Assembly (NCBI RefSeq): GCF_004766315.1
Contig: NZ_PVSN01000044.1
Span: 1-48,871 of the forward strand
Direction: 5' to 3'
Origin: Weissella confusa
GTDB taxonomy: Bacteria > Bacillota > Bacilli > Lactobacillales > Lactobacillaceae
Length of the DNA: 48,871 nt
In this document: piece after piece, positions 7,377-16,712 of the stretch
How the letters are laid out: every line of letters starts with the position of its first letter
Numbering within the stretch: position 1 is the stretch's first letter
Position numbers and translations under genes: made by a program
The notes under the pieces: model-generated
Databases searched by the model: none
Seen by the model: the letters and a program-made list of their open reading frames with translations, nothing else
What the model was told of the DNA's origin: nothing

Positions 7377-9683
7377 TTAGCTCTCCTGCTTACTTAGGTT
7401 CGTGAGCAATGATTCCAATTCAGAAGTTGAACTGTAAATCAATTGCTCTTCAAGTTGCCGACGAGCCAGGAATTGCTGATAACTAGCAGTTTCCTCTAAC
7501 GCCATTGGCGCTGGCTCAGGTACGGCATTTAAAACACCATCAACCATTGTAACAAACTTTGCGTCCAAAAACACCTGTAATATCAACGTTAACATTGAAC
7601 GTTCCATCCCCAAGTGCGCCAAAACCGCATCATATTGCGTTCTCAGTGCGATATCTTGGAATGAACGGGCAAACTTGTACACCTTCGCAAAGTCGGCTTT
7701 TGAAGGGACTTTTTGCAAATATGCCGGTGTCTTCGCGTAAAAGATCGGTGCCAAACGACCCGCTGGCACAAACTTTAGCAAGTCGGCCAATTGTGACATA
7801 TCGTCAGGGATATCCACAAAGGCCATTGTGCCGACGCTTGTTCGGTTAAAGGCATCTTCCCAATACAACGCTTCAGCCGGCGCCTTAATTGTTGGCGCTA
7901 GTTGTTCATAATGCTTCTTGTTAAAGAAAATATACGTGGCTGGGTTGGCAAACGTTTGCGTCGTCAAACGTGTCGTACGCCAATCTAATAATGAAGATCC
8001 CTTAGCTTCGATATCCGTGAGCATCATTTGATATGACACATCCCCACGGAAACTATTTTCACTCATCGTCCCGACAATGCGAATTGACTCAAAACGGCCC
8101 GTTAGATCTTCAGCAAGCGGCCCACGACCAAATGCAACTACCGGCAATGTACCGGCAGCTGTTTCAGCCGTAAAGCGCAAGTGCTTGCCTTCACTCATTG
8201 TCTTAACGTTCTGGACACCTGCCAAATTAACGGCGAACAATGGCTCAGGATTCCCTTCACCAAATGGTGCCAGTACCTGCAATTGCTCGTAGTTTTGACG
8301 GTTAAATTCCTTGGCTGTCACTTCAGCAGCGATTCGAATTTCTGGCAAACCAGCTTCCGCCAAATGTTGATTGGCCGCCTCTTCGCGCAAAACATCACGT
8401 ACCGCTTGCAAGTTGGCCGTGGGAATCGTCATACCAGCCGCACTGGCGTGACCACCAAACGCAGTCAACAAGTCACGGTGCCCGTCCAACGCAGCGAACA
8501 AATCAAAGGCCGCCACTGAACGGCCAGACCCCTTCATTTGACCATCTTCGTTATTCAAGACAATCGCAGGCTTACCCGTCGCTTCAACTAACTTACTAGC
8601 AACAATACCCAGTACACCTTCGTGCCAGCCACTACCGGCAACCACCAAAACTGGATCAGTTGTTAGCTCGGCTGCTTGAGCAAGCGCTTCTTCAGAAATC
8701 GATGCCACCAAGTCTTGACGCTCACGGTTCAACTTATCAATGCGCTTGGCTAGTTCGCTGGCTTCCTCAGGGTCATCTGACAACAATAGACGCACACCAT
8801 CTGTTGCATCAGCCATACGTCCCAACGCATTCAAACGAGGCCCAATCGTAAAGCCGATAGTCATTGAGTCAATATCCGCTTGGGCAGTGCCAGCAACTTC
8901 TAACAAAGCCGCCAAACCAGGGCGTGGATCTTCTTTCAAGTTCGCTAAGCCCATCGCCACAATCGCGCGATTTTCATCGACCAACTCCATAACGTCAGCC
9001 ACTGCACCTAAGGCCGCTAAGTCCATCACCTCATCGGCTGGTTCTTCTAGCAACGCTGATGCCACCTTAAAGGCGACTCCGGCACCAGAAAGGCCGCCGA
9101 ATGGGTAATCACCTTCCGGGTGACGCGGGTGCACAACCGCAACCGCATCAGGTAATTGTTCTGGCAACTCGTGGTGGTCGGTCACAATGACATCAACGCC
9201 ATTGGCCATCAACCAGTTCACTTCTTCACGACCCGAGACACCGTTATCGACCGTAATCAACAACTGCATGCCTTCACTAGCCAAGCGTTGATATTGCGCC
9301 ATATTAGGGCCATAGCCATCATTAAAACGGTTCGGCACATAATAACTCACATCAGCACCCATCAATTCAAGTGCCCACGTCATAATCGCCGTACTAGTAA
9401 TCCCATCGACGTCATAGTCACCGTAGACCACAATCTTTTCACCGTTGTCGATAGCTGTCATAATACGGACAATCGCCACATCCATGTCATGCAACAAAAA
9501 CGGATCATACAACGCGTCCATCCCCGGACGCAAAAAGGCATTGGCACTTTCAACAGTGTCATAACCTCGATTAACTAAGATTTTAGCGACCAAATCTGAA
9601 ACACCGAATGTCTCAGCGATTTCTTTGGCAGCCCCTTCATTGGCTACAGCTGGAAAATCCCATTGATAGCGTGGTGAAATCAT
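7377..9683 (-). CDS. recJ: Single-stranded-DNA-specific exonuclease RecJ
   Basis: 768 residues. DHH-family motifs are present in order: [14 protein letters not shown] (motif I), LITVDNG (II), [10 protein letters not shown] (III) and the [17 protein letters not shown] region (IV), then the DHHA1 domain with [16 protein letters not shown] and [10 protein letters not shown], an OB-fold-like region and a C-terminal extension typical of Firmicute RecJ. It degrades 5'-tailed single-stranded DNA in recombination and base-excision repair. ATG at 9683 follows a TAGGAGG site. Ten bases separate it from rnz. All metal-binding Asp/His residues appear intact. Confidence 0.96.
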   Translation of the reverse strand: MISPRYQWDFPAVANEGAAKEIAETFGVSDLVAKILVNRGYDTVESANAFLRPGMDALYDPFLLHDMDVAIVRIMTAIDNGEKIVVYGDYDVDGITSTAIMTWALELMGADVSYYVPNRFNDGYGPNMAQYQRLASEGMQLLITVDNGVSGREEVNWLMANGVDVIVTDHHELPEQLPDAVAVVHPRHPEGDYPFGGLSGAGVAFKVASALLEEPADEVMDLAALGAVADVMELVDENRAIVAMGLANLKEDPRPGLAALLEVAGTAQADIDSMTIGFTIGPRLNALGRMADATDGVRLLLSDDPEEASELAKRIDKLNRERQDLVASISEEALAQAAELTTDPVLVVAGSGWHEGVLGIVASKLVEATGKPAIVLNNEDGQMKGSGRSVAAFDLFAALDGHRDLLTAFGGHASAAGMTIPTANLQAVRDVLREEAANQHLAEAGLPEIRIAAEVTAKEFNRQNYEQLQVLAPFGEGNPEPLFAVNLAGVQNVKTMSEGKHLRFTAETAAGTLPVVAFGRGPLAEDLTGRFESIRIVGTMSENSFRGDVSYQMMLTDIEAKGSSLLDWRTTRLTTQTFANPATYIFFNKKHYEQLAPTIKAPAEALYWEDAFNRTSVGTMAFVDIPDDMSQLADLLKFVPAGRLAPIFYAKTPAYLQKVPSKADFAKVYKFARSFQDIALRTQYDAVLAHLGMERSMLTLILQVFLDAKFVTMVDGVLNAVPEPAPMALEETASYQQFLARRQLEEQLIYSSTSELESLLTNLSKQES

Positions 9684-9695
9684 CGTTTGGTCCTC

Positions 9696-10685
9696 CTATC
9701 CTTCTAGTTCTTCATCATCTACTGGTGTTAGTTTAATCGGCTTGCTGTTGCTTTGCTTCCCGAATGGAATTTCAAAGACATCAAAGTCATTCACAACTCG
9801 CGTGTTTTCAAACGTCGTACGCGCTTGATAGGCCAACTCATTCGCTGACTTACCCCCATAGCGCGCCGAAATGTGCGTCAATAGTAAACGTCCAGCACCA
9901 GCTTCCTTTGCCACATCAGCTGCCTGCATGCTCGTTGAGTGGTAGTGATTACGGGCTTGCTTCCCTTCACCCTTACCGTAAGTTGATTCGTGCACCAAAA
10001 CATCGGCATCACGTCCCAAAACAACTGAATTAGGTGTTTTACGCGTATCACCCAAAATCGTCACGGTACGGCCCTTTTTGGCTGGTCCAATAACATCAGC
10101 GCTCTTAATTGTGCGTCCATCAGGCAACGTGACATCCTTACCACGCTTCAACTCACCATAAAGCGGTCCTGCGGGCACGTTCATCTCGCGCAATCGGTCA
10201 ACCAACAACTCGCCGGCGTGATCATGCTCCACCACGCGGTAGCCAAATGACAAAATCTTGTGATCCAAAGGCAAAGCCGTCACCGTAAACTTATCCGTGC
10301 GCAACACTTCGCCACCTTCATTAGGCAACTCCACAAACTTTAGTGGATATGTTAGGTGGGTTTGGGCAACACGCAAACTCGTTTCAACGAATTGCTTGAT
10401 ACCATGAGGTCCATAGATAACCAATTCATCTTCACCGCCTTGGAATGAGCGTGATGACAACAATCCTGGCAGTCCGTAAATGTGATCACCGTGTAAGTGG
10501 GTCACAAAAATCTTATCAACCTTTCGTGGTCGAATCGTTGAACTCAACATTTGGATTTGTGTACCCTCACCGGCATCAAACAACCAGACGGAATTAATTT
10601 CTTCAAGCAGGCGTAGCGCGATACTCGTCACATTACGAAAACGCGCTGGAACGCCGGCACCAGTTCCTAAAAACTCGATTTGCAT
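9696..10685 (-). CDS. rnz: Ribonuclease Z (tRNA 3' endonuclease)
   Basis: 329 residues, a metallo-beta-lactamase fold enzyme. The N-terminus [15 protein letters not shown] is diagnostic, and the zinc-binding motif is [15 protein letters not shown]. Further histidines are present in LPLDHK, LGDTRKT (Asp), HESTY and LTHISARY. It cleaves the 3' trailer of tRNA precursors lacking CCA. Translation starts after an AAGGAGTTCC site. It is the first gene of the rnz-recJ-apt operon. Confidence 0.96.
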   Translation of the reverse strand: MQIEFLGTGAGVPARFRNVTSIALRLLEEINSVWLFDAGEGTQIQMLSSTIRPRKVDKIFVTHLHGDHIYGLPGLLSSRSFQGGEDELVIYGPHGIKQFVETSLRVAQTHLTYPLKFVELPNEGGEVLRTDKFTVTALPLDHKILSFGYRVVEHDHAGELLVDRLREMNVPAGPLYGELKRGKDVTLPDGRTIKSADVIGPAKKGRTVTILGDTRKTPNSVVLGRDADVLVHESTYGKGEGKQARNHYHSTSMQAADVAKEAGAGRLLLTHISARYGGKSANELAYQARTTFENTRVVNDFDVFEIPFGKQSNSKPIKLTPVDDEELEG

Positions 10686-10721
10686 GGCTTCGGAACTCCT
10701 TATCTTTCATCTCTACCAAAT

Positions 10722-10745
10722 AAAAAAACGTCAAACTGACGGTTT
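10722..10745 (-). terminator. Terminator downstream of the two-gene unknown operon
   Basis: On the minus strand ACCGTCAGTTTGACG forms a short stem followed by a run of seven T with one interruption. It separates 10811-11842 from rnz. Confidence 0.65.
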
Positions 10746-10810
10746 ACAGCTAACTATTAGTTTACCATTTTTAGCAAGGCTTTTATAGTCAATCACCCAA
10801 TGGTTTCCGA

Positions 10811-11557
10811 CTAGAACGTCACGGTCATCGTACGCGTTGGTTTCGTGACCTGCAAGCCATTCGAATCGAACAATGCTGAGAATTGCAAATCCACGCGATT
10901 CACTTTTTTGCCGTATTCCTTTGGTACCAAAGCAGTCATCATGGCTGTTGATGACCCACCGGAAATAACGCCAGAGGTCGTCGCCAGACCACTATTCACC
11001 AGCCCTGTCAGCATTGACATGGCAACTTTGTTTTTATACGTCGCAGCGGTTACGCCACGTGTCACAACGGTTTTCGCAGAATCGTTTGCAATGGTATACG
11101 AAAGCGTCAACGTATAGTACTCAGAGGATAATCCGTGGTCATTGTACAAACGACGGGCAATTTGCAAGGCATGGTTGTCACGGGCACGCTCGCGAACTAA
11201 TGCAACGCCAGTAATATGATACGTGAAATCACCATCAGTCATGTACTTGTTCAGCGTCTTCATCTTCACCAGCTTCTGCTCAATACCATCAGCGGTCAAT
11301 CGATATTGTCCCACCTCGGTCAATTGCGCAGTCCCCACGAAGTTAGATGACGCTTGATCAGTGGCCGTTGGCTGGTTACCAGCGCCACTCATGCTATCAT
11401 CATCACCGGTTGGCGACTTAAATTGTTTTGTAAACTTCTCTTCAGCAATCGTATTCACACGTGTTTGCATATGACCGGTGAAATAAAAAAACACCATCAC
11501 ACTACCAACCACGACCAATAATAAGCTAAAAATCAGCCATCCTAAACGTTTCTGCAT
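10811..11557 (-). CDS. Membrane-anchored protein of unknown function
   Basis: 248 residues from ATG at 11557, which has GGAGAGA upstream; a TTG four codons earlier is less likely. One N-terminal transmembrane helix (LGWLIFSLLLVVVGSVMVFFYF) is followed by an external region with a low-complexity Gly/Ser/Thr linker (about 45-70) and a beta-rich domain (about 75-248) with VGQYRLTADGI and SEYYTLTLSYTIAND. No catalytic motif or named family is recognised. The layout recalls DUF4352-like extracellular beta-sandwich proteins, but this is only a resemblance. It lies 12 bases downstream of the 90-residue gene and probably shares its transcript. Confidence 0.75.
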   Translation of the reverse strand: MQKRLGWLIFSLLLVVVGSVMVFFYFTGHMQTRVNTIAEEKFTKQFKSPTGDDDSMSGAGNQPTATDQASSNFVGTAQLTEVGQYRLTADGIEQKLVKMKTLNKYMTDGDFTYHITGVALVRERARDNHALQIARRLYNDHGLSSEYYTLTLSYTIANDSAKTVVTRGVTAATYKNKVAMSMLTGLVNSGLATTSGVISGGSSTAMMTALVPKEYGKKVNRVDLQFSALFDSNGLQVTKPTRTMTVTF

Positions 11558-11569
11558 GTCTCTCTCCAA

Positions 11570-11842
11570 TTAACCCAGCACCAATTGCTCCACCACCACG
11601 CGGTAGCCAAAAACAGGGTGCAACTGTTGTGCCTCATCACGCACAACCAGGTTTAAATTATTATCTTCTAAGGCAATGACATCCGACAACGTCACTTGCC
11701 GGTCAACATCGGTACCCAATATCAATTGATCACCATCAATCCCGACCAATCGCAATGGCACGATGTCACCATCAACCCTAGCTGCCAACAACCGGTCAAT
11801 CGGCATACCAGCCGTCGACAATTTAAAATCCGCTAGCAACAT
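11570..11842 (-). CDS. Small protein of unknown function
   Basis: 90 residues from ATG at 11842, with AAAGGTG upstream; a GTG three codons earlier overlaps that site. The product is acidic and rich in Leu, Val and Asp, without a membrane segment or signal, and is predicted to be beta-rich (VPLRLVGIDGDQLILGT, LNLVVRDEA). I recognise no family. It precedes the membrane-anchored protein by 12 bases and is likely its operon partner. Confidence 0.7.
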   Translation of the reverse strand: MLLADFKLSTAGMPIDRLLAARVDGDIVPLRLVGIDGDQLILGTDVDRQVTLSDVIALEDNNLNLVVRDEAQQLHPVFGYRVVVEQLVLG

Positions 11843-11883
11843 GTTTATCACCTTTTCCTATTAGCCTATTTTGCCATAAAAAA

Positions 11884-11912
11884 AGATGACGAACCTTAAA
11901 CGGTTGCCATCT
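11884..11912 (-). terminator. Terminator distal to dnaJ
   Basis: AGATG...CATCT with an inner ACC/GGT pairing, followed on the minus strand by seven T. It is the only one of the three hairpins behind dnaJ with a good T tract. Confidence 0.7.
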
Positions 11913-11948
11913 TCCCTTAAAATTCTGGAGTATTATCACAGCAGCTGT

Positions 11949-11985
11949 TGGTCTAAAACCCCTGACTGAAGTCAGGGGCAGACCA
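11949..11985 (-). repeat. Two-step hairpin downstream of dnaJ
   Basis: An 8-bp GC-rich inner stem (CCCCTGAC/GTCAGGGG, loop TGAA) sits within an outer stem TGGTCT/AGACCA. The inner stem is followed by TTTT on the minus strand, so it may terminate partially. Confidence 0.6.
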
Positions 11986-12010
11986 AAAACGCACCTGATA
12001 AGGGCGACTT

Positions 12011-12045
12011 GGTCACGTCGAAGGTTTAAAACCTCCGACGTGACC
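12011..12045 (-). repeat. Strong hairpin immediately after dnaJ
   Basis: 15-base arms with a single mismatch (GGTCACGTCG pairs perfectly with CGACGTGACC) and a 5-base loop, 8 bases beyond the dnaJ stop. There is no T tract, so an mRNA-stabilising or processing role is more likely than termination. Confidence 0.65.
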
Positions 12046-12053
12046 AGTCTACT

Positions 12054-12965
12054 TTATCCGAAGAAGCCCTTCTTGTGCTCGCCGTTCATCGCAGCTTGGA
12101 AGGCTTCAAGGGCCTTCTTTTGGTCCTTGTTCAACTTCTTAGGCACATCAACGTAAATTGTCACAATGTGATCACCTTGACCACCACGCATAAATGGCGC
12201 TCCTTGACCACGTAGACGGAAGTTCGCTTCAGTTGGCGTTCCAGCTGGAATCTTCAACTTCTTCAAACCATTAACCGTCTTAACCTCAATTTCACCACCA
12301 AGAACGGCTGTGGCATAATCAATCGCAACACGTGAGTAAATTGTGCCACCATCGCGCTCAAAGCCATCCTTTGAGGGCGCAACACGGAAGACCACGAACA
12401 AATCTCCGTAAGGACCACCGTTGTAGCCGGCCTCACCTTGACCAGACAAGCGCATTTGTTGACCGTTCTCGACACCGGCTGGCACCGTCACCTTCAACTC
12501 CTTGCTTTCTTGGCCACCGTTCTCCGTTGAACGCGTGTATGAAATCGTTGTTTCCTTACCAAAAACAGCTTCCTCAAACGTCAAGTTCATGCGATATTGC
12601 AAATCTTGACCCTTGCGAGGACGGTTAGGATCTTGGAAGCCACCGCCAAACATTTGGCTAAAGATGTCCCCAAGGTCTGAGAAGTCGCCGTATTGGCCAC
12701 CACCAAAGCCACCGAAACCACCTTGACCGCCAAATCCACCAGCTTGACCATCAGTTGCACCGTATTGGTCGTACATGGCACGCTTTTGCTCGTCACCTAG
12801 CGTCTCATAGGCTTCTTGAATTTCCTTGTACTTCGCCTCGGCACCTTCCTCGTGGTTGATGTCTGGGTGATACTTCTTTGATAGCTTACGGTAAGCCTTC
12901 TTAATCTCATCTTGTGAAGCGCTCTTATCAACGCCCAAACGCTCGTAGAACTCTGTGTTGTTCAT
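12054..12965 (-). CDS. dnaJ: DnaJ-type co-chaperone without the zinc-finger domain
   Basis: 303 residues from ATG at 12965 (GGGAGG upstream), against about 375-380 for canonical DnaJ. The J-domain has the HPD motif at 33-35; a Gly/Phe-rich segment follows (about 73-112). The C-terminal substrate-binding domains start at FEEAVFGKE, but the four C-x-x-C-x-G-x-G zinc motifs normally inserted after this point are absent, and the protein has no cysteine at all. It therefore has the type B (CbpA-like) layout although it occupies the dnaJ position behind dnaK. It should stimulate DnaK ATPase and deliver substrates; the disulphide/holding activities linked to the zinc domain are expected to be missing (inference). 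A hairpin lies between it and dnaK. Confidence 0.93.
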   Translation of the reverse strand: MNNTEFYERLGVDKSASQDEIKKAYRKLSKKYHPDINHEEGAEAKYKEIQEAYETLGDEQKRAMYDQYGATDGQAGGFGGQGGFGGFGGGQYGDFSDLGDIFSQMFGGGFQDPNRPRKGQDLQYRMNLTFEEAVFGKETTISYTRSTENGGQESKELKVTVPAGVENGQQMRLSGQGEAGYNGGPYGDLFVVFRVAPSKDGFERDGGTIYSRVAIDYATAVLGGEIEVKTVNGLKKLKIPAGTPTEANFRLRGQGAPFMRGGQGDHIVTIYVDVPKKLNKDQKKALEAFQAAMNGEHKKGFFG

Positions 12966-13002
12966 GAGGCCAATCCTCCCAATTTTCTCAATATGTATCA
13001 CA

Positions 13003-13026
13003 AAGCGAGGCATTGCGGCCTCGCTT
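13003..13026 (-). repeat. Hairpin between dnaK and dnaJ
   Basis: Perfect 9-bp arms AAGCGAGGC/GCCTCGCTT with a 6-base loop, without a T tract. It may protect the dnaK mRNA end or attenuate dnaJ expression, as intercistronic hairpins do in other hsp70 operons. Confidence 0.6.
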
Positions 13027-13079
13027 CGTGTCACTCAGTAACCATAGGGGTAGTTAAGAATGTGTTTTTAGTTACTAAA

Positions 13080-14909
13080 TTACTTCTTGTCGTCAGAAAC
13101 GTCTTCGAAGTCACCGTCAACCGTGTTGTCATCGTTTGATGCAGCACCGTCAGCAGCTTGTGCACCTTGCTCAGGAGCAGCTTGTTGATACAACTTAACT
13201 GCCAATTCTTGGGCAACCTTCTCCAAAGCTTCCTTCTTTGTCTTCATGTCATCCAAGTTGTCAGCTTCCTTAGCAGCCTTCAACTCAGCAACCGCGTCTT
13301 CAACTGGCTTCTTGTCAGTATCAGGCAACTTGTCGCCAACTTCTTCCAAAGTCTTCTCTGATTGGAAGATCAATTGGTCAACATCGTTACGCAAGTCAAC
13401 TTCTTCCTTACGCTTCTTGTCGGCCTCTTCGTTAGCCTTGGCGTCATTCATCATACGCTCAATTTCTTCTTCTGACAATGAACCTGAGCTTTGGATGGTA
13501 ATCTTTTGCTCCTTGTTCGTTCCCAAATCCTTAGCAGATACAGAAACGATACCGTTACGGTCGATGTCAAACTTAACTTCGATTTGTGGAACACCACGTG
13601 GTGCAGCAGGAATGTCAGTCAATTGGAAGCGACCCAACGTCTTGTTGTCGGCAGCCATTGAACGCTCACCTTGCAAAACGTGGATATCAACAGCTGGTTG
13701 GTTATCAGCGGCCGTTGAGAACACTTGTGACTTTGACGTAGGAATCGTCGTGTTGCGGTCGATCAACTTCGTGAACACACCACCCATCGTTTCGATACCC
13801 AATGACAATGGCGTAACGTCAAGCAAAACAACGTCCTTAACGTCACCAGTGATAACACCACCTTGTACAGCAGCACCCAAAGCAACGGCTTCGTCAGGGT
13901 TGATTGAGTGATCTGGCTCCTTACCAGTCAAGGCCTTAACAGACTCTTGCACAGCAGGGATACGCGTTGAACCACCGTTCAAGATAACCTTGTCGATGTC
14001 GTTCATCGTCAAACCAGCATCCTTCAAAGCGTTGCGAACTGGCTCTTCAGCACGCTCTACCAAGTCAGCCGTCAATTGGTTGAATTGAGCACGCGTCAAA
14101 GTCGTTTGAATGTGCAAAGGACCTTCATTCGTTGCCGTGATAAATGGCAAGTCAATTTGTGCTTCGTTAGCTGATGACAACGTCTTCTTTGCCGTCTCTG
14201 CAGCATCCTTCAAACGTTGCAAGGCCAACTTGTCAGCCTTCAAATCAACACCGTGCTCGTTCTTAAAGTTCTCAGCCAACCAGTCGATAACCTTTTCATC
14301 GAAGTCGTCACCACCAAGGTGCGTGTCACCGTTCGTTGACAAAACTTCGAAGACACCATCACCCAACTCAAGGATAGAAACGTCAAACGTTCCACCACCC
14401 AAGTCGTAAACAAGAACCTTTTCGTCGTTCTCCAACTTGTCCAAACCGTATGCCAAAGCGGCAGCCGTTGGCTCGTTGATGATACGCTCAACTTCCAATC
14501 CAGCAATCTTTCCGGCGTCCTTCGTAGCTTGACGTTGGGCATCGTTAAAGTATGCAGGAACCGTGATAACAGCCTTATCAACCGTCTCACCTAGGTAGTC
14601 TTCAGCGTACTTCTTGATGTATTGCAAGATCATTGCTGAGATTTCTTGTGGTGTGTAGTCCTTACCGTCTACAGTCACCTTGTAGTTGGCATCACCCATG
14701 TGTGACTTGATTGACAAAATCGTGTCTGGGTTTGTGATGGCTTGGCGCTTTGCCGTGTCACCAACTTGCACTTCGCCGTTCTTAAATGAAACAGCTGATG
14801 GTGTCGTGCGACCACCATTAGGGTTAGTGATAACCTTTGGTTGTCCACCTTCCAAAACGGCAACAGCTGAGTTTGTAGTTCCCAAATCAATTCCAATGAT
14901 CTTTGACAT
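13080..14909 (-). CDS. dnaK: Molecular chaperone DnaK (Hsp70)
   Basis: 609 residues. The N-terminal signature is [19 protein letters not shown]; the actin-like ATPase motifs [12 protein letters not shown] and [14 protein letters not shown] are present, then the substrate-binding domain ([14 protein letters not shown]) and a helical lid ending in an acidic tail (about 575-609). It lacks the ~24-residue ATPase insertion of Gram-negative DnaK, as expected for a Gram-positive. It refolds client proteins with DnaJ and GrpE in the cytoplasm. AGAGGTAAAG precedes the ATG. No separate CIRCE is seen before it, so it depends on the hrcA promoter. Confidence 0.98.
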   Translation of the reverse strand: MSKIIGIDLGTTNSAVAVLEGGQPKVITNPNGGRTTPSAVSFKNGEVQVGDTAKRQAITNPDTILSIKSHMGDANYKVTVDGKDYTPQEISAMILQYIKKYAEDYLGETVDKAVITVPAYFNDAQRQATKDAGKIAGLEVERIINEPTAAALAYGLDKLENDEKVLVYDLGGGTFDVSILELGDGVFEVLSTNGDTHLGGDDFDEKVIDWLAENFKNEHGVDLKADKLALQRLKDAAETAKKTLSSANEAQIDLPFITATNEGPLHIQTTLTRAQFNQLTADLVERAEEPVRNALKDAGLTMNDIDKVILNGGSTRIPAVQESVKALTGKEPDHSINPDEAVALGAAVQGGVITGDVKDVVLLDVTPLSLGIETMGGVFTKLIDRNTTIPTSKSQVFSTAADNQPAVDIHVLQGERSMAADNKTLGRFQLTDIPAAPRGVPQIEVKFDIDRNGIVSVSAKDLGTNKEQKITIQSSGSLSEEEIERMMNDAKANEEADKKRKEEVDLRNDVDQLIFQSEKTLEEVGDKLPDTDKKPVEDAVAELKAAKEADNLDDMKTKKEALEKVAQELAVKLYQQAAPEQGAQAADGAASNDDNTVDGDFEDVSDDKK

Positions 14910-14967
14910 AATTACTTTACCTCTTATTGATCAGTTTTTTTGTTTTATTAAATAAATGAATAGTTGT

Positions 14968-15528
14968 TTAGTTATAAACAGCTACCATTGCTGGACGAAT
15001 CACACGGTCCGCCAAGACATAACCCTTTTGAAGAACCTGAGCAATTGTATCTGCCGGGTGATCATCATCAGCCGGTACAGATTGAATTGCTTGGTGGAAG
15101 TTAGGGTCAAACGGTTCACCTTCGGCTCCAACAGCCTTGATGTCGTTATCTTCCAAAGCAGATACAAGCGTCTTGTATACCATCTCGACTCCCGTCTTGA
15201 TTTGTTGTGCCGCTGCATCATCCGCTTCAACTTGCAAAGCACGTTCCAAATTATCAAGCGCTGGCAAAACTGACTTTGCCAAGTTTTGGCTAGCATACTT
15301 CACTGCCGTTGCTTGTTCCTTTGCATAACGTGTTTGCATGTTTTGCATTTCTGCGTGAGCACGCAAGTACTTGTCTTCTGCTTCAGCGATTTTTTCTTCC
15401 GCTTCTGCAATCTCCGTTTCTAGCGCAACGATTGGATCTACATCCGCCGTTGCGTCGGTGTCAACATCCGGTGTCTCAACCGTTTCTTCTACAACTTCTT
15501 CTTCAGGAGTTTGCTTATCCTCTGCCAT
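14968..15528 (-). CDS. grpE: Nucleotide exchange factor GrpE
   Basis: 186 residues. The acidic, disordered N-terminus (about 1-45, Glu/Thr/Val/Asp-rich) leads into a long coiled coil (EIAEAEEKIAEAEDKYLRAHAEMQN) and the C-terminal beta domain with PFDPNFHQAI and VLQKGYVLADRVIRPAMV. It promotes ADP release from DnaK. It sits between hrcA (15 bases upstream) and dnaK (58 bases downstream), in the standard class I heat-shock order. Confidence 0.97.
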   Translation of the reverse strand: MAEDKQTPEEEVVEETVETPDVDTDATADVDPIVALETEIAEAEEKIAEAEDKYLRAHAEMQNMQTRYAKEQATAVKYASQNLAKSVLPALDNLERALQVEADDAAAQQIKTGVEMVYKTLVSALEDNDIKAVGAEGEPFDPNFHQAIQSVPADDDHPADTIAQVLQKGYVLADRVIRPAMVAVYN

Positions 15529-15543
15529 GCTAACACCTCTTTT

Positions 15544-16569
15544 CTAACGATAATATTCTAATAACTGTGTTGATAATGTACTGCGGTAGGCATCTACCAA
15601 ATTAACAACATCCGCGTAACGCATTGCCGTCGGTCCAAGCACTGCCAGCGCACCGACACCATGTTGTGGCACGCGATATGTGGCTGAAATCAAACTGTAT
15701 GGTGACAACAAGCTGTTCCCGTTTTCATCCCCAATTTGAATTAACACCCCATCGTTTGCGTTCCCCATTACCTGGCGCATCGCACTTGGCGCATCAAGCA
15801 ATTGCAATAATTGCTTGATTTCTTGCAGCTCCGTGTCATCCGTGTAGTCCAACACATTCAGTCGACCACCGACAAACACTTTATCGCGAATCGAGCGAGC
15901 CAAAACATCACCGAACAATTGCAAGAATGCAACTGGTGTGCGAATTGTTCGCTCCATCTTTAATGGTAGATCTCCTGACAATGTTCGCAACACATCCACA
16001 ATCGGTTGGTTAACCAACGTTTGATTAATGTAGCGAACCATGTCATCCAGACCACGTACATCCATTCCCTCGGGTAGTCTAAAACTCTGACTTGTAACTT
16101 GGCCGTCGTTCGTGACGATAATTGCCATCACTTGTTGACCGTCGACCGGTACCAGCCGGAACCCAGACAATCGCGTGTCAACTGATTCCGGCTTCAATGC
16201 AACCACCGTGTAACCTGTTATATTTGCTAATTCAGTCACCATCGTCTGCATCAAATCGTCAATTTGTTGAAAATTACGATTGAAAACACGCTCAAGGGAT
16301 TGTTGAGCAACCTGGGTCATGTGTTCACTACGCATAATCTTATCTACATAGTAACGATAACCACGTTGTGAAGGTACCCGTCCCGACGATGTATGTTCCT
16401 TTTGCAACAAACCTTGCTCTTCCAATGAGGCCATCTCATTACGAACCGTGGCTGAACTAACTGCCAACCCTAATTCTTCAAGCAACGTTTTTGATCCAAC
16501 AGCTTTACCGGTTTTTGCGTAATCTTGAATTATTGCGGCCAAAATTAACCGCTGCCGTTCTGTTAACAT
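15544..16569 (-). CDS. hrcA: Heat-inducible transcription repressor HrcA
   Basis: 341 residues from ATG at 16569, preceded by GAGAGGTG; a longer frame exists but would run through the promoter and both operators. The N-terminal winged helix contains RQRLILAAIIQDY, VGSKTLLEE and SSATVRNEMASLEEQGLL; the GRVPSQRGYRYYVD motif is characteristic. HrcA binds CIRCE and represses hrcA-grpE-dnaK-dnaJ until stress titrates GroEL. The gene heads its own operon, so autoregulation follows. Confidence 0.96.
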   Translation of the reverse strand: MLTERQRLILAAIIQDYAKTGKAVGSKTLLEELGLAVSSATVRNEMASLEEQGLLQKEHTSSGRVPSQRGYRYYVDKIMRSEHMTQVAQQSLERVFNRNFQQIDDLMQTMVTELANITGYTVVALKPESVDTRLSGFRLVPVDGQQVMAIIVTNDGQVTSQSFRLPEGMDVRGLDDMVRYINQTLVNQPIVDVLRTLSGDLPLKMERTIRTPVAFLQLFGDVLARSIRDKVFVGGRLNVLDYTDDTELQEIKQLLQLLDAPSAMRQVMGNANDGVLIQIGDENGNSLLSPYSLISATYRVPQHGVGALAVLGPTAMRYADVVNLVDAYRSTLSTQLLEYYR

Positions 16570-16583
16570 ACGCTGCACCTCTC

Positions 16584-16610
16584 TTAGCACTCTCAAGTAC
16601 TTCGTGCTAA
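16584..16610. promoter_or_regulatory. CIRCE operator 1, degenerate
   Basis: TTAGCACTC, 9-base spacer, TCGTGCTAA; the second arm differs from consensus GAGTGCTAA at two positions. It lies just downstream of the -10 box, in the 5' untranslated region of hrcA. Confidence 0.88.
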
Positions 16611-16618
16611 CGATTATT

Positions 16619-16647
16619 ATAATACACGCCTCATAGACCCTTGTCAA
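16619..16647 (-). promoter_or_regulatory. Promoter of the hrcA operon
   Basis: On the minus strand a perfect -35 TTGACA (16647-16642) and -10 TATTAT (16624-16619) are spaced by 17 bases, and a TATAAT overlaps three bases further on. The promoter is bracketed by the two CIRCE elements. Confidence 0.85.
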
Positions 16648-16652
16648 CAATT

Positions 16653-16679
16653 TTAGCACTCTAAATTTTAGAGTGCTAA
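16653..16679. promoter_or_regulatory. CIRCE operator 2, perfect consensus
   Basis: TTAGCACTC, 9-base spacer, GAGTGCTAA: a perfect match, placed just upstream of the -35 box. HrcA bound at both operators would flank the promoter. Confidence 0.95.
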
Positions 16680-16712
16680 AAAGCGTCACAATCCCTTACG
16701 ACGCTTACGTTT

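Noticed and set aside
11884-12045. Riboswitch or T-box leader
   Set aside because: The structures follow dnaJ and precede only the end of another operon's intergenic space; no known riboswitch core was recognised and no gene lies in position to be controlled on the minus strand.
12054-13034. Longer DnaJ starting at 13034
   Set aside because: The J-domain begins at 12965 with a good ribosome binding site; the upstream extension covers the intercistronic hairpin region.
13246-13911. Plus-strand open frame of 221 codons opposite dnaK
   Set aside because: Shadow frame of a highly biased gene; no ribosome binding site or recognisable product.
15544-16689. Longer HrcA starting at 16689
   Set aside because: The extra 40 codons run across the promoter and both CIRCE elements and encode no conserved sequence.
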